Part shown: positions 35,310-46,210 of the stretch, piece by piece
Position numbering within the stretch: position 1 is the stretch's first letter
Layout: each line of letters opens with the position of its first letter
Assembly (NCBI GenBank): GCA_024760905.1
Contig: CM045735.1
Span: 5,819,161 to 5,883,160, forward strand
Source of the DNA: Plotosus lineatus
Taxonomy: Eukaryota; Chordata; Actinopteri; Siluriformes; Plotosidae
DNA: 64,000 bases
Reading direction: 5' to 3'
Notes under the pieces: model-generated
The model's database searches: none
What the model was told of the DNA's origin: nothing
What the model saw: only the letters and a program-made list of their open reading frames with translations
Program-made: the position numbers and the translations under genes

Positions 35310-35586
35310 GCCTTTTCTGTGTGGAGTTTGCATGTTCTCCCCGTGCCTGTGCGAGTTTCCTCCAGGTACTCTGATTTCCTCCCACAATCCAAAAAACATG
35401 CACAGTAGGTTCATTAGCTGTTCCAATTCACCCCAGGTATGAATGGTTGTGTGAGTGTTGGCCCTGCGATGGCCTGACGAGCTGTCCAGAGTGTACCCCA
35501 AGCTCGATCGGAGTTGGATGAGATTGGCGCCAGCCTTGACGCAACCCTGATTAGGATTAAACGGTTCAGAAAATGAATGAATGAAT
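35310..35586 (+). mobile_element. SINE, head-1 body + tail A, 5'-truncated
   Basis: TTTCTGTGTGGAGTTTGCATG, CTCCCACAATCCAAAAAACATG, GGCCCTGCGATGGCCTGACG, TTAGGATTAAACGGTTCAG, ending in (ATGA)n. Confidence 0.65.
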
Positions 35587-35589
35587 GTA

Positions 35590-38500
35590 TTTAAAGCGCC
35601 AGTACAGCAAGTAATGTCAACATTATTCCATCATGCCGCATAGAAAATATTACTTTAATCACCAAGATGCGTGTTGTGTAATTAAACTTCCTTTTGTGAG
35701 TGAGCAATGCAAGCAATTACCATCTTAAAGAGACTTGGAGAATGAAAATGACTCATCATAATTAAAAAAAGAAGAAGATAATGAAAAACTGTAACCGGAT
35801 GATTAGCGTTTAAACCGTTAGGCCAAATCTATAATTAGAAACTTTTCAGTTTCTGAACCAAACCTCACTATGCAGGGATCTGATTATCAAAGGAGAAACA
35901 CTGGGTCCAATGATTTCCTGTCTCTGTTACACACCAAATTTTTCTTAATAAACTTCCACCAAGAGGAGCTGAGAGCAGACATCCAGAGAGAGAGAGAGCG
36001 AGAGTGAGGGGGGGGGAGGGGGGGGGGGGGAAGCAGTGGGAGTCTCAGAAAGCGTTCGGATTCCCTCTGCCCCGTCCAATTTGTCTGATTGCTCATGGTG
36101 GACTTCCCCTTGTTATCATGAGGGATAAAAACTGCGTGGTGCTGTGCAGCATGAGCTAGAGAATATTAACAGTGCTTCAGATTGGAGGGCTGCCTGAGGT
36201 CATCTGGCTTCAATACATTATCAAAGACGGGAAGAGGTTGGGGAGGTGTGGTGGGAATTGGGGTTGGTGGAGGGGAAAATGTGATCAGATAATACCCAGC
36301 ACGGTACCTGACACCCTTTGCATTTTTTTGAGACAGTATAAAAAGGACCCTGATCTTGACCGACCAAGAACCGAATCAAATTTGCACAGAAGCGTGTATG
36401 AAAGCTGGGTATCATCTGAAAGCGGCGTGAACAGAAAAGCACCACACATCACACAGGCTCAAAGATCACGTCTCACAAGCCCGAGCTTCTCACCTCAGGC
36501 AGTCTAGAAACTTCCATTATTGACTCGAGGTCTTCCCATGTGTTCCTTCTGGCATCTTTTACAAGGTCTTCCTTTTTGTTTTGGAAGAAGTTCACTTGAT
36601 TTTTTTTTTTTTTTTTCTCCGAGCCGTTCATTTCCACGCTTTCGCCCTCTTGATCACATATTTAACTGAGAAGACCAGGGAGAGACATTTGTCTCTGTCC
36701 GAGTGTCTATTCAAAGGGTTCATCGTTTCATGCTGTAGAGTTTGTTAACCTCTTTGCTTGCTTGGCCTTCTGGTTAAGGAAATACCAGAACTATCGCATC
36801 ACACGGCGGTAGAGAGTAGAGACTAACCCTCAATGTACTGTTACATTTTACAACATAAACGAGCTCACAGTACCCTTTCCTAGTCTCTCCATATCAGAGT
36901 GTCTCGGAATTATTCATTATGGCTCTTAAACTACATTACCCAGAAAGAACCATGTGATGCTCATTCCTTTCTTCACTGGACAGATAAAGTGATGCCAAAT
37001 TGTTTGCTCAAGGCGAAGACATATAAAACTTTAGGTAAAGGGGGAAAAGCATGGCTACAAAAGGGCACAAAGAGAGTAGGAGTCGAAATTGAGCCGAGAA
37101 AAAGAGAAATTAGAAAATTCTACGACAACGGAAAGCGACAAGCTAAAATTAGCATGTCTGCTAGCAGCAAGCAACGAAGCTCCAGCCAACATTTCCTTAG
37201 AAAGTGCTTCACATTGTTATTGTATTGTAAAGACACAGAAATGTGATACTCGGAGGATAAAAACATGTTTTTTTCTGCACTACGTGATCTTATTTCCTTG
37301 GGCGGGATTTAATCCTTAAACCTTTCTAACTTCTCTGTGTCTTATAATCCACTTAAGAATCATTAAGACTCTCTTTTCTTCCTCAGCACTTTAACTGTTT
37401 TGTCTCTAATAAAGCTCAGGATTATTTCTCAGTCAGCTTCATAAACAAAATCATTAAGAAACATGGTTTCAGTATAAAACATGCAGTGACCCGACCTCAT
37501 GACCTCATCTGACCCCATAATGTACATTCAGCAGTCAGTTTACATTCACAGTAATGGAGCCACCATGAGATACAAAAGATCCTGTTACTGAGCTAATGGA
37601 TAATAAAATGCTTATACAAACACTACTAATTATAGATCTAAATTCTTGCAAAAAAAAAAAAAAAAAAAAAAAGAACAAACAGCCAATGATGAACAGTTCA
37701 CGTGAGGAAACCCACCAAACATCCCAAGGTTGAAGTCGTTATATACCGAGAAATCAACTTCCAAGTTGATATTGTAGGATTCCACAAATGTTTACTTACA
37801 ATTATTACAGTACAGTACAACGTCATCCAAAAGTAAACATTTACATACTTTTGAGACCCGGCGGTATCATTTTTCCTCAATAAATAAAAACGTTCAAATT
37901 GTAATATTTTTGTCCTTTTTGAAAACTGAATTGTTTTAATCTACTTTCAGGACTCTGATGTTTTAAATTACATTTATCTAGAAACACAATTCTTACAGGT
38001 TCACAACGTTTCGAGCACCACTCCAATTGGGTTGTCCAACATTTGTACGTTCTACGTTAAACCTAATTATTAAAACATCAAACTCACGTTATCTACGGTA
38101 GGATATCTCAGAGGCGGTTATAAATATTGTGGATGCTTATTGCCTTTTATGGCGGCCATCTTCCCTCAGTAAATATATTACGTGTGTAATTCAGTGTCTT
38201 TCCATTTCGGGTTTAGTAAAGTCCGTTTCAACACCGGTTTTGGGGTTTCATATATTATGACATGCAAACTCTAGGGTCTTATAAGATAATGATAAAAATT
38301 TAAATTACAATATTATCCTCCTTGGTTTGTTTATCACAACACCATATGCAAAACGTAGTTATAATGTGATATTCATACTCTGTCATGACATATATATTAT
38401 TGTCGCTTCGTTACATTTCTCATGCCAGCAATACACTACCATAGAAACAATTTGCACCCGGCAACATAATCCCAAGCCGAGGTTGACCAACAACGGCATT

Positions 38501-38900
38501 GTTGGTGATGGACAGCGTTTGATATAACTGTACGGTCCGTAGCGTTATCTCCTCACAACATAGCAATATACCAGGGACTGCAGTGTTTCATTCATTAAAT
38601 GCCTGCCAAGTCACACATTTTAACAGTTTGTTGTTAGATTTAATGCCCCGGAACATCTTCGAGACAAGTTATTTCTTGTTCTCACTTTTTTTTTTTTTTT
38701 ACAGCTGTAATAAACAGAAATTCCTCTCTCTGCACAGTGTGCCCTTTCACCAAGAAACCAGAGTCCAAACTCCTCTGTCCTGACAAACCCCACAAAGTGT
38801 TTACAGTTAACATCTCCTCCAGTACATTTAACTAAATGTTTCCTAATAATTATAATAATAAAATCTGCATGTCAATAATTATATGTAAAATAAAAATGAA
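35590..38900. other. No gene recognised
   Basis: Unique-looking, AT-rich. A G-rich run at 36008-36031 could form a G-quadruplex. Poly-T at 36600-36616 and poly-A at 37650-37671. A 115-codon frame at 36899-37246 has no recognisable similarity. 35690-35800 is non-repetitive and CNE-like. Confidence 0.35.
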
Positions 38901-38904
38901 TAAA

Positions 38905-39080
38905 AACACACTGGAGGGATTATGTCTTTCGGCTGGTCTGGGAACACCTCTGTGTCCCTGTGGAGAGGTGGAGGAAGTGGCTGAGAAGAGTGATGTCTGG
39001 ACCTCATTGCTTAGGATCCTTCCCCCGCAACCCGACCCCAGATTAAGCGAAGGAAGATCATAAAGATGAAAAAGAAATGT
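38905..39080 (+). mobile_element. Non-LTR retrotransposon 3' end (L2-like)
   Basis: One frame reads GLGTPLCPCGEVEEVAEKSD, then VWTSLLRILPPQPDPRLSEG and RS then stop, a C-terminal end commonly seen in fish LINE reverse transcriptases. A short A/T-rich tail with AAGATCATAAAGATGAAAAAG follows. Heavily 5'-truncated. Placement in the L2 group is from memory of fish repeats. Confidence 0.5.
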
Positions 39081-39084
39081 AACA

Positions 39085-40850
39085 ACACCTTTTAAAAACC
39101 TGCTTTTTGATTCCGGATTGCGTAACACGTCCACCATGTAAGTCTCTGTCTATGAGGCTATGAGCCTCTACTAAAGAATCAAATCATACATTTTTTTCTC
39201 TTGTGGTCAGAATTATTTTCACACAAACTGATTTTCTACCCACGGTCAATAACTCACGCTATCACCCCGGCCTGGTGGTTATTACCCGATAACTTAGCCA
39301 TTACCTCGCTGAGCTATTTAACCTTAAGCGGCTTCCTCAATTACAAAAACATGCCAAAAGCTATGTATGAATAGATGTGGCGAAAGGATGCGTACACTAT
39401 ATGACAAGATTATTATGGACTGGCAACCCAATGGGAAAAAAAATTATTCACAACTTAAAAAAAAAAAAAAAAAAAAAAAGGAAACAAATCACAGAGCGGC
39501 TCGCAAACAACACAAAACGAGTACAAGGTACAGCGAGCACCAAGAACAAAGAATAAACCGAAACCCTGAAAACTAGAACACAAGGCTGATGTTGTGATGG
39601 CTGCTGAATTGCATTACGTTCCACACCACGTACGCAAACGATTATCAACCCAAGTCATGATTTCACATACAAATGCCACTCCGGGAGATACAACTTTCTG
39701 GCCGACACTTTAAAATGCCCCAAATTAAACTACCCATGAACCTCAATTAATTTACACAAATCTGTACAACAAAAGCTCAGCCTTTTTGTTTTTTTTTTTT
39801 ACTGTACAAACCTCACTATTGTGAAAGACCTGTGGCTGAAATATCTTTATACAGACCTCACACTCTGTTCATAAATGCTTTATATATAGAGGGACACATG
39901 AGGTTCTTCTTTCAACATGTTTTTTATTTACAACCTCATACATCACTATTGATCCTGATGAATAATTAATATGCAAATTAGTGCGTGAGGTCACGTGGCG
40001 CCTGAAGGAGCTACTGAAGTGTTAGCTACTTTCCTTCAAAACAAACAGAAGGGGCTAACTTTAGGACTTTTCCTGAGAGGAAACCTTCTGTAAACAATTG
40101 TTTTTAAAGGTACGACCTTAAAAGATGACTAGAATTTTTTTTAACTTTATTTCTGAGGCAAAAATTAAAAATGTAAGGTTCTTGTAGCCGGCTAGAACCT
40201 CGAGAACCTTGTTATGCTATTCAAGTTAGCAAAGTAAGGGCCATTCGACGCCTATTACAGTGTGTAAAGTTATTATCAACTTTTAGGGAATATTACAACC
40301 CTAAATATATCTGTACTGTATATGTTTCTTGGACTTTATCTTGTGTAAAGTGCAGGTTTAAAGGAGAAAAGTTTGCGAGCTAAGTGTTAGCTTAACAACC
40401 AGAGCTATTTTTTAAACCGCTTATGTTAGGAAGGGGGCGGGTTTCTGTCAGCATTGAAAAATAGATAGTTAGTGCATTTATTTCGACTAAATATCGGTTC
40501 ATTTTTATGTATTATTTGTTTAATGTTGCGGGTGAAGCTGCAGCTAAACACTGAGAAGAGACACTAAAGCTCCAGGCACTTCGAGTAGTGCTACTAATAT
40601 CTGTCCACATCCACATGGAGTCCTTCCGGTTACTGCGGCTAATGCTAATTGCTATGTAGTTAGTTCGCTAAAAGAAAATAACAACAATGCAGGCTTCCTG
40701 TTTATTTTTTTTAATACGGTCAGTTAATTATCTGTAGTCTGAGCTATTAATCCTGTTGTGTTGCCCCAGCCGCCTGTTAGCAACGAGGGTAGCTACAATA
40801 GGACAGGTAAATGCATATAAAATAAAAATACACCCATGGACGGACGGACT
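39085..40850. other. No gene recognised
   Basis: AT-rich unique DNA with poly-A at 39458-39479 and poly-T at 39788-39800. No RNA gene or coding similarity recognised. It would be the first intron if the minus-strand exon at 40858 is real. Confidence 0.3.
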
Positions 40851-40857
40851 CACTCAC

Positions 40858-41130
40858 CTATTCACCAGCGAGAAGCAGTGATCAATCGGGGTGATACATG
40901 GCCGGGAATCCGGTCTCGTTGTTGATGAATTAATGATTTACGGAAAGCTGTGTTGCTACGCCTGCGTGTCACACTCTGAGCTGAAGAGGAGAATCCTGGG
41001 TTTTAATGTGGAGCTGTTCCTCCTGCTGCTGGAAGAGCAGAAGATAAACTCGTCTTCTCCCCCCTTCTCTCTCTCTCTCTCTCTCTCTCGCTTTCATTCA
41101 TCCATCCACACTAAAAGCGGCCGACTATAG
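40858..41130 (-). other. Possible non-coding first exon/promoter of an unidentified minus-strand gene
   Basis: On the minus strand this non-repetitive, CpG-containing stretch ends in GGTGAATAG followed by GTGAGTGAG, a near-ideal splice donor (exon end 40858). No long reading frame is present: the ATG in GCCATGTATCACC is followed quickly by a stop, so if this is an exon it is 5'UTR. A (CT)n run lies at 41067-41090. A minus-strand gene would extend left into the gene-poor region. No coding exon was recognised, so the gene remains unknown and the call is tentative. Confidence 0.3.
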
Positions 41131-41194
41131 TCGCCGCTAGAGGGTGATCACACACCCTTGAATTATCATCCATCCATCCGTTAATACGTACTAC

Positions 41195-41905
41195 ATCCAT
41201 CCATTCATTTTCTGATCTGCTTAATCCTAATTAGGATCGCGGGGAGATTGGAGCCCATCTCAGTTGACTCCAGGTGAGGGCGGGGTACACCCTGGATAGC
41301 TCTCCAGGCCATAGCAGGGCCAACACTCAAGGGTGAACAGCCAATTAACCTACTGTGCATGTTTTTTGGACTGTTAAAGAAACTGGAGTACTGTACAGGG
41401 GCAGTGGTGGCCTGGTGGTAAAAGGTGCTTGATCGCTAATCCTAAGGTTGGGGGTTCGAGTCCCACTCTCTGCAAGGTTGTCACTGTCCCCTCCAGTGCA
41501 GCTAACTGGGTTATCAAAGGCCAGCAATGTCTCTCACTCTCTATGGTGAGAGGTTCATGTAAAAGAACCATTGCTGACTTTCGGAAAGAGTAGTCAGCGT
41601 GTTTCTGCCCCTTGCTCAAGGGTTGTGTCAGGAAGGGCATCCGACGTAAAAACCTATGCCAAATCAAACATGCGAATCGTTAATGGGACCTCCATAAAGA
41701 TGGAGGCAAATGATTTGCTGTGGTGACCCCTGAAAGGGAACAGCTGAAAGGAAAATAATAATAAGAAGAAACTGGAGTACGTGGAGGAAACCCACGAGCA
41801 CGCAAGCATGGGGAGAACATGCCGACTCCACAAAGAAACGCCCAGGCCGGGAATCAAATCTAGTGTGAGGCGGATGTGCTAACCATTACACCATCGTACC
41901 ACCCT
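41195..41905 (-). mobile_element. SINE, head 1 + tail A, split by a second SINE
   Basis: Plus strand: TAATCCTAATTAGGATCGCG, GGGCGGGGTACACCCTGG, GTGCATGTTTTTTGGACTG, AAGAAACTGGAGTAC (41377-41391), then the insertion, then the same 15 bases again and the remaining body/head to ACACCATCGTACCACCC. Confidence 0.75.
41392..41765 (+). mobile_element. SINE, head 2 + tail B, with 15-bp target duplication
   Basis: Head GGCAGTGGTGGCCTGGTGG with GGGGGTTCGAGTCCC as box B, the head-2 body, then CAGGAAGGGCATCCGACG and a LINE-like 3' end (GATTTGCTGTGGTGACCCC, GAACAGCTGAAAGGAAAAT, (AAT)n). Flanked by AAGAAACTGGAGTAC at 41377-41391 and 41766-41780, which proves insertion into an existing SINE. Confidence 0.85.
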
Positions 41906-42284
41906 GAATCATCATCATCATCATCACCACCACTACCTAGGAATTTTATTTTTACATTTTCAAGGAGTTGATTTGCCATATGCCCATCCATACACACATA
42001 ACCTGCATTCAGTGTGTGTGTGTCCGGGTACACTGGTTTACTCCTCACAGTCCAATGTGCATATTAGGAGAATTGGCTTATCCAAATTGTTACTGTGTGT
42101 GTGTGTCTGTGCGCGTTTGTGCGTTGGCCCACATTTATTCATGAATGTATGTTAAAAGCTGTGTGTAGATATGTGTATTCAGGAATATCAGAGCATTGTG
42201 TGCTCTGAAAAGTAATAAAGTACAGTATGCAAATATATGCATATTAATGTCCATGTACTATCTCTGCCACTTTTCTGTCAGGGT

Positions 42285-42460
42285 TGAGGGGCAGCTGGAG
42301 CCAATCCCAGCTGACTTTGTGCAAGGCGGTGTTACACCCTCACCAGAACTAACACAGTCCCATACAACTATTCACACTCACATTCACTGCTCATGGTGGT
42401 TTCAGACTTAATGAACATGTTTTTGGACACTGGGAGAAAACCAGAAGAAACCCATTGGGA
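42285..42460 (-). mobile_element. Tail-A SINE fragment, diverged
   Basis: GGGCAGCTGGAGCCAATCCC, GCAAGGCGGTGTTACACCC, and GTTTTTGGACACTGGGAG read like tail A and body of a head-1 SINE in reverse; ends missing. Confidence 0.45.
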
Positions 42461-42586
42461 CACAGGCTGCATTAGTCTTCATCTACACTGATTTATAAAC
42501 TATCATTTTATTTATGTTAATGAAACATTAAACATTATTAGTGGGGGGCAAATTTTCTCGTTGAAGGTTTTTTCTCAAGCTGACTG

Positions 42587-42592
<6 letters not shown>

Positions 42593-42650
<58 letters not shown>
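42593..42650. repeat. (GT)n followed by (GA)n microsatellite
   Basis: About 17 GT units then about 11 GA units, seen directly. Confidence 0.95.
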
Positions 42651-43143
42651 CACACGTAAATGTTATGTAATGGATGCTTCTGATTTAAGTCACATATAAT
42701 TATACAATTAAAATATTTAAAATTCTGATAATAAGAGACACTAATATATTTTACCTCCAGGAACTGTATTAATAATAATAAGTGTGGCTTGCGTGCATTC
42801 GTGTATGTTTCATGTCGGCTGTAATTAGTGTCAAGACATTCTAATAACTTACAGGGTGTAATTGAACGCCTTTAGATTTGGAAAGGCGACTTGGACAGGA
42901 AAAGAAAATGACTGGTGCAGCTCACACAGAAATATTTTTAAAAGTTTAAAGAAATTATTTTTCTGATATAAATTTAACTCAAATACAGACAAACGAATTC
43001 TTCCTCAACCGATTCTTATCTTAAAATATTAACAACAACAACAACAACAACAACCCTAGTTCAGCTACAACTACCTTAAAAGAATCGCCCCATCACTGGA
43101 TGTTACCTCATCTGGAACAAATCCTGTATAAATATATACAGTT

Positions 43144-43183
43144 TATATATATATATATATATATATACACGTGTGTGTGTGTG
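43144..43183. repeat. (AT)n then (GT)n microsatellite
   Basis: (AT)n at about 43144-43167 and (GT)n at about 43171-43182. Confidence 0.9.
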
Positions 43184-43489
43184 ACCATTCTGGACTTATA
43201 CTAATAGGTAGCTATTCAGCTATGTTTTTTTGGGGTGTATAATTTTCATTACCTCGAGATAGGGAACCAATCAGATTGTGTTTTTCTTGTGAAGTACAGG
43301 AGCAAATGAGCAGCAGCGGTTAAAGCGGCGGGTTGCTAATCCAAAGGTCAGCGCTTCAATCCCACTATCACTTTAACCCTCAATTGCTCAGTCGTATAAA
43401 AAATGATAATTGTCAGTCGATCTTGGTAAGTTAAGAGCGTCTTCCAAATTCTGTAAATATAAAAATCAAATGCAAGACATAAAAACAAT

Positions 43490-43815
43490 CAGGCAACTTG
43501 GTGGTGTAGTGGTTAGTCCAGATATCTTACAGGAAGAGGGTTCTGGGTTCAAGTCTCAGGCTCAGTGGTTTATGTGTGGTGTATGCATTGATGTTCTCGT
43601 GCTTACATGGGTTTCCTCTGGGTACTTCGGTTTCTTCCCACAGTTTGAAGATGGGCATGTTAGGATAATTGCACCTAGATATGAGTGGTTGAGTGTGTGT
43701 AGACCCTGGAATGGTCTTGATAACTGTTCTGACTGTACCTTGCGTTTACACAGTGCTGGCTGAGATAGGCTTCAGCCTCCCCTTGACACCGGCCTCATAG
43801 GTTTGGCAAATGAGT
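43490..43815 (+). mobile_element. SINE, head 1 + tail A, diverged
   Basis: ACTTGGTGGTGTAGTGGTTAG, TTCTGGGTTCAAGTCTCAGG (box B), GGTTTCCTCTGGGTACTTCGG, GACCCTGGAATGGTCTTGAT, ending TTGGCAAATGAGTGAGTG. Confidence 0.6.
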
Positions 43816-43817
43816 GA

Positions 43818-44610
43818 GTGTCTTCTTCTTTTCCTTTGGGTATCCACAGCAAATGATCTGCCTCCATCTCACCCTGTCCTCTGCATCTTCTTCTCTTATG
43901 CCAACGGCCTTCATGTCTTCCTTCCCCACATCCATAAATCTATTCTTTGGTTTTCCTCTGGGCCTTCTGCCTGGTAGTTCCAACCTCAGCATCCAAATAC
44001 CAATTGACTCACTATCCCTCCTCTGTACATGTCCAAACCATCTCAATCTAGCCTCTCTGACTTTGTCTCCAAAACATCGTACATGTGCTGTCCCTCTGAT
44101 GTACTCATTCCTGATCCTATCCATCCTCGTTACTCCCAAAGAGAACCTCAACATTTTCATCTCTGCTACATCCAGCTCTGCCTCCTGTCTTTTCCCCAGC
44201 GCCACTGTTTCTAAACCATACAGTGTCTGTCTTCCTTTCGGCTTTTTCCCTTTTACTCGGGAGTCGCCACAGAGAATCATCTGATTCGCACGTTTGATTT
44301 GGCAGAGGTTTTTACGTCGGATGCCCTTCCTATCACAACCCTTTTAGCAAGGGACAGAAACACGCTGACGACTTTGCAGCTACTCTTTACAAAAGTCAGC
44401 AATGGTTCTTTTACATGAACCTCTCACCATAGACAGTGAGAGACATGGCCCGCCTTTGATAACCCAGTTAGCCGCACTGGGGGGGACAGTGACAACCTTG
44501 TGGAGAGTGGGACTCAAACCCCCAACCTTTGGATCAGCGATCCAGCGCCCTATATCGCTAGACCACCACTGCCCTTCTAAACCATACAGTGTGAGTAGCA
44601 TTAAATCGCT
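43818..44610 (-). mobile_element. RTE-like LINE 3' end, split by a SINE
   Basis: The minus-strand frame from about 44225 reads LYGLETVALGKRQEAELDVA, MKMLRFSLGVTRMDRIRNEY, RGTAHVRCFGDKVREARLRW, FGHVQRRDSESIG, and later GRRPRGKPKNRFMDVGKEDM, the C-terminal end of RTE/BovB-type reverse transcriptases of fish. The frame is open for about 140 codons, then CCAAAGGAAAAGAAGAAG. It is 5'-truncated just after the SINE insertion. The endonuclease and RT core are absent. Confidence 0.75.
44227..44574 (-). mobile_element. SINE, head 2 + tail B, with 18-bp target duplication
   Basis: Flanked by TTCTAAACCATACAGTGT at 44209-44226 and 44575-44592. The minus strand reads the head from 44574 (GGCAGTGGTGGTCTAGCG), the head-2 body, GATAGGAAGGGCATCCGACG and a tail with TCTCTGTGGCGACTCCCG and AAAAGCCGAAAGGAAG. 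The host is the RTE-like LINE. Confidence 0.85.
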
Positions 44611-44611
44611 T

Positions 44612-46125
44612 TTTGGTTTCTTTCTAAGGGAAAAGGAGAAGAACAAATCTAGGTTCATCCAATTTGTTGTTATTTTTGGTTTTATAATCCTGATAACATG
44701 CTTCGTGCGGATTTAGATAAATCTGCATGAATTTCAAGAAAAGTCTTGGAAAGTGAATTTTAGGCTGTGTGTTTTAAAATTCTAAGGAAAAACCCGACAC
44801 GTTCCACGATATCGAATCCTTACTTTTAATTAAAAAATTTTAAATTATACCAGGTTTAATTCAACATTCTGCACACAAACGACTGAACAAAACAACATCA
44901 ATGTCATTCCACTCCCAAAAACGAGGTGGCGACAAGCTTCCGCTTCTTTTTCTTCTAGTTTCAAGGCGGGTGGGAGCCCGTGTTAAAGGCGTATTACCGC
45001 CATCTACTGTATTAGGGTGTGTACCGGCGTCACCAATCCCCAGTAATATTATATTAAGAAGTAATAAATCAATAATTCAACTTTTTTTTCCAAGTTTTTA
45101 TTAAATAAACCAGTCTCTCTTTAATAATGAAATAAACTCAATGAACAATTCATCACATTTTTAGCAAAATTTCTTCTGTTTCCTTATTTCTCATTCCAGT
45201 TCCCCTCCTGCTATAGAAGACTTCTGGCAGTGTAAAATTAAAAGTTTCATTGACTCCTCTGCTTGACAATTCCCACAAATAATTTATAATTATTTATTAA
45301 ATAAATAGTGTTATGTATTCTAAGTGTGTGGCGAGCACCATCCGCCGACAGCACAATGAACATCAGTTGAACACCTGGACTCAGTGAGGGTCATTTCTGT
45401 ATGTTTTCCCCATGCCTGCGTGGGTTTCCTCCACTTTCGTCTCTAGGACATATGTGTTAGGCTGATTGGTTGAGCCAAATTTCCCCTGGGTCTGAGTGTG
45501 TGTGAAAGGTTCTGTGTATATGTTGACCCTGCAATGGACTGGTGAGCTGTTTCAGGTGTACCTTATGCTTAGCCTTGAAACAATGCCTTTTGCTTTGGTA
45601 AAGTAAAGAACTAGATTATCTTTAAGCTCATTTTAGACACCTGAAATGTACTTTTGGTTATTTCTAATTGAACAGAGAGAAAAATTTTCCTTTTTATTCA
45701 ATATGTTAATTAGGTATTTTTAAATGTGTTCACATTGTGAAGAAAAAAAAGTACATTGTATAATTAAAAAAACAACAACTGCATATTCCACTGATTTGCT
45801 GGCAGAGTTTTCAAAAACAACCAAAAAACTTTTACATTCATGCTTCAAGATGGTCAAAGAGGTGTCTCTTAAGGGAAAAAAGGATGGAAAAAGTGTAGAC
45901 ACTACACTACAGTGCCAAACATTGAACACCGAGATTATCAGCAGGGGAATATAAATGAAATAAACAGAGAAATAAATAAATCATTACAAGGAACAAATTC
46001 AGTCAAAGCTAAATTGAGTCATGTGAGGTATTGACTGTAAATATTTTTAGGATTCAAAGATCCTTGTTTTGATTCTAAACTATTGATACTGGTATAATAA
46101 TGATGAAAAAAATAATGGTCGAATG
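44612..46125. other. No gene; headless head-1 SINE fragment at 45335-45600
   Basis: 45335-45600 reads TGTATGTTTTCCCCATGCC, GTGGGTTTCCTCCACTTTCG and TGGACTGGTGAGCTGTTTCAGG, an eroded SINE. The rest is AT-rich flank of the rbm22 promoter. Confidence 0.4.
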
Positions 46126-46129
46126 AGGA

Positions 46130-46210
46130 GAGCGGATGTGACGTAATCAGAATGCGTCACAGGACAACTCCGGTATCTATTCAAGGGCTGTGGATTTGTG
46201 GTAATCTAAA
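46130..46210 (+). promoter_or_regulatory. Proximal promoter/5'UTR of rbm22 with CRE-like sites
   Basis: The 80 bases before the rbm22 ATG hold TGACGTAA at 46139-46146 and TGCGTCAC at 46153-46160, both close to the CREB/ATF octamer. There is no TATA box at a convincing distance. The CRE-like pair close to the ATG suits a housekeeping gene, but the transcription start is not known. Motif positions are seen directly; function is inferred. Confidence 0.35.

Noticed and set aside
36899..37246. 115-codon plus-strand frame
   Set aside because: No recognisable domain, no flanking splice sites noted, composition like surrounding non-coding DNA.
43814..44284. 156-codon plus-strand frame
   Set aside because: Antisense shadow of the RTE-like LINE frame, which carries the recognisable protein.
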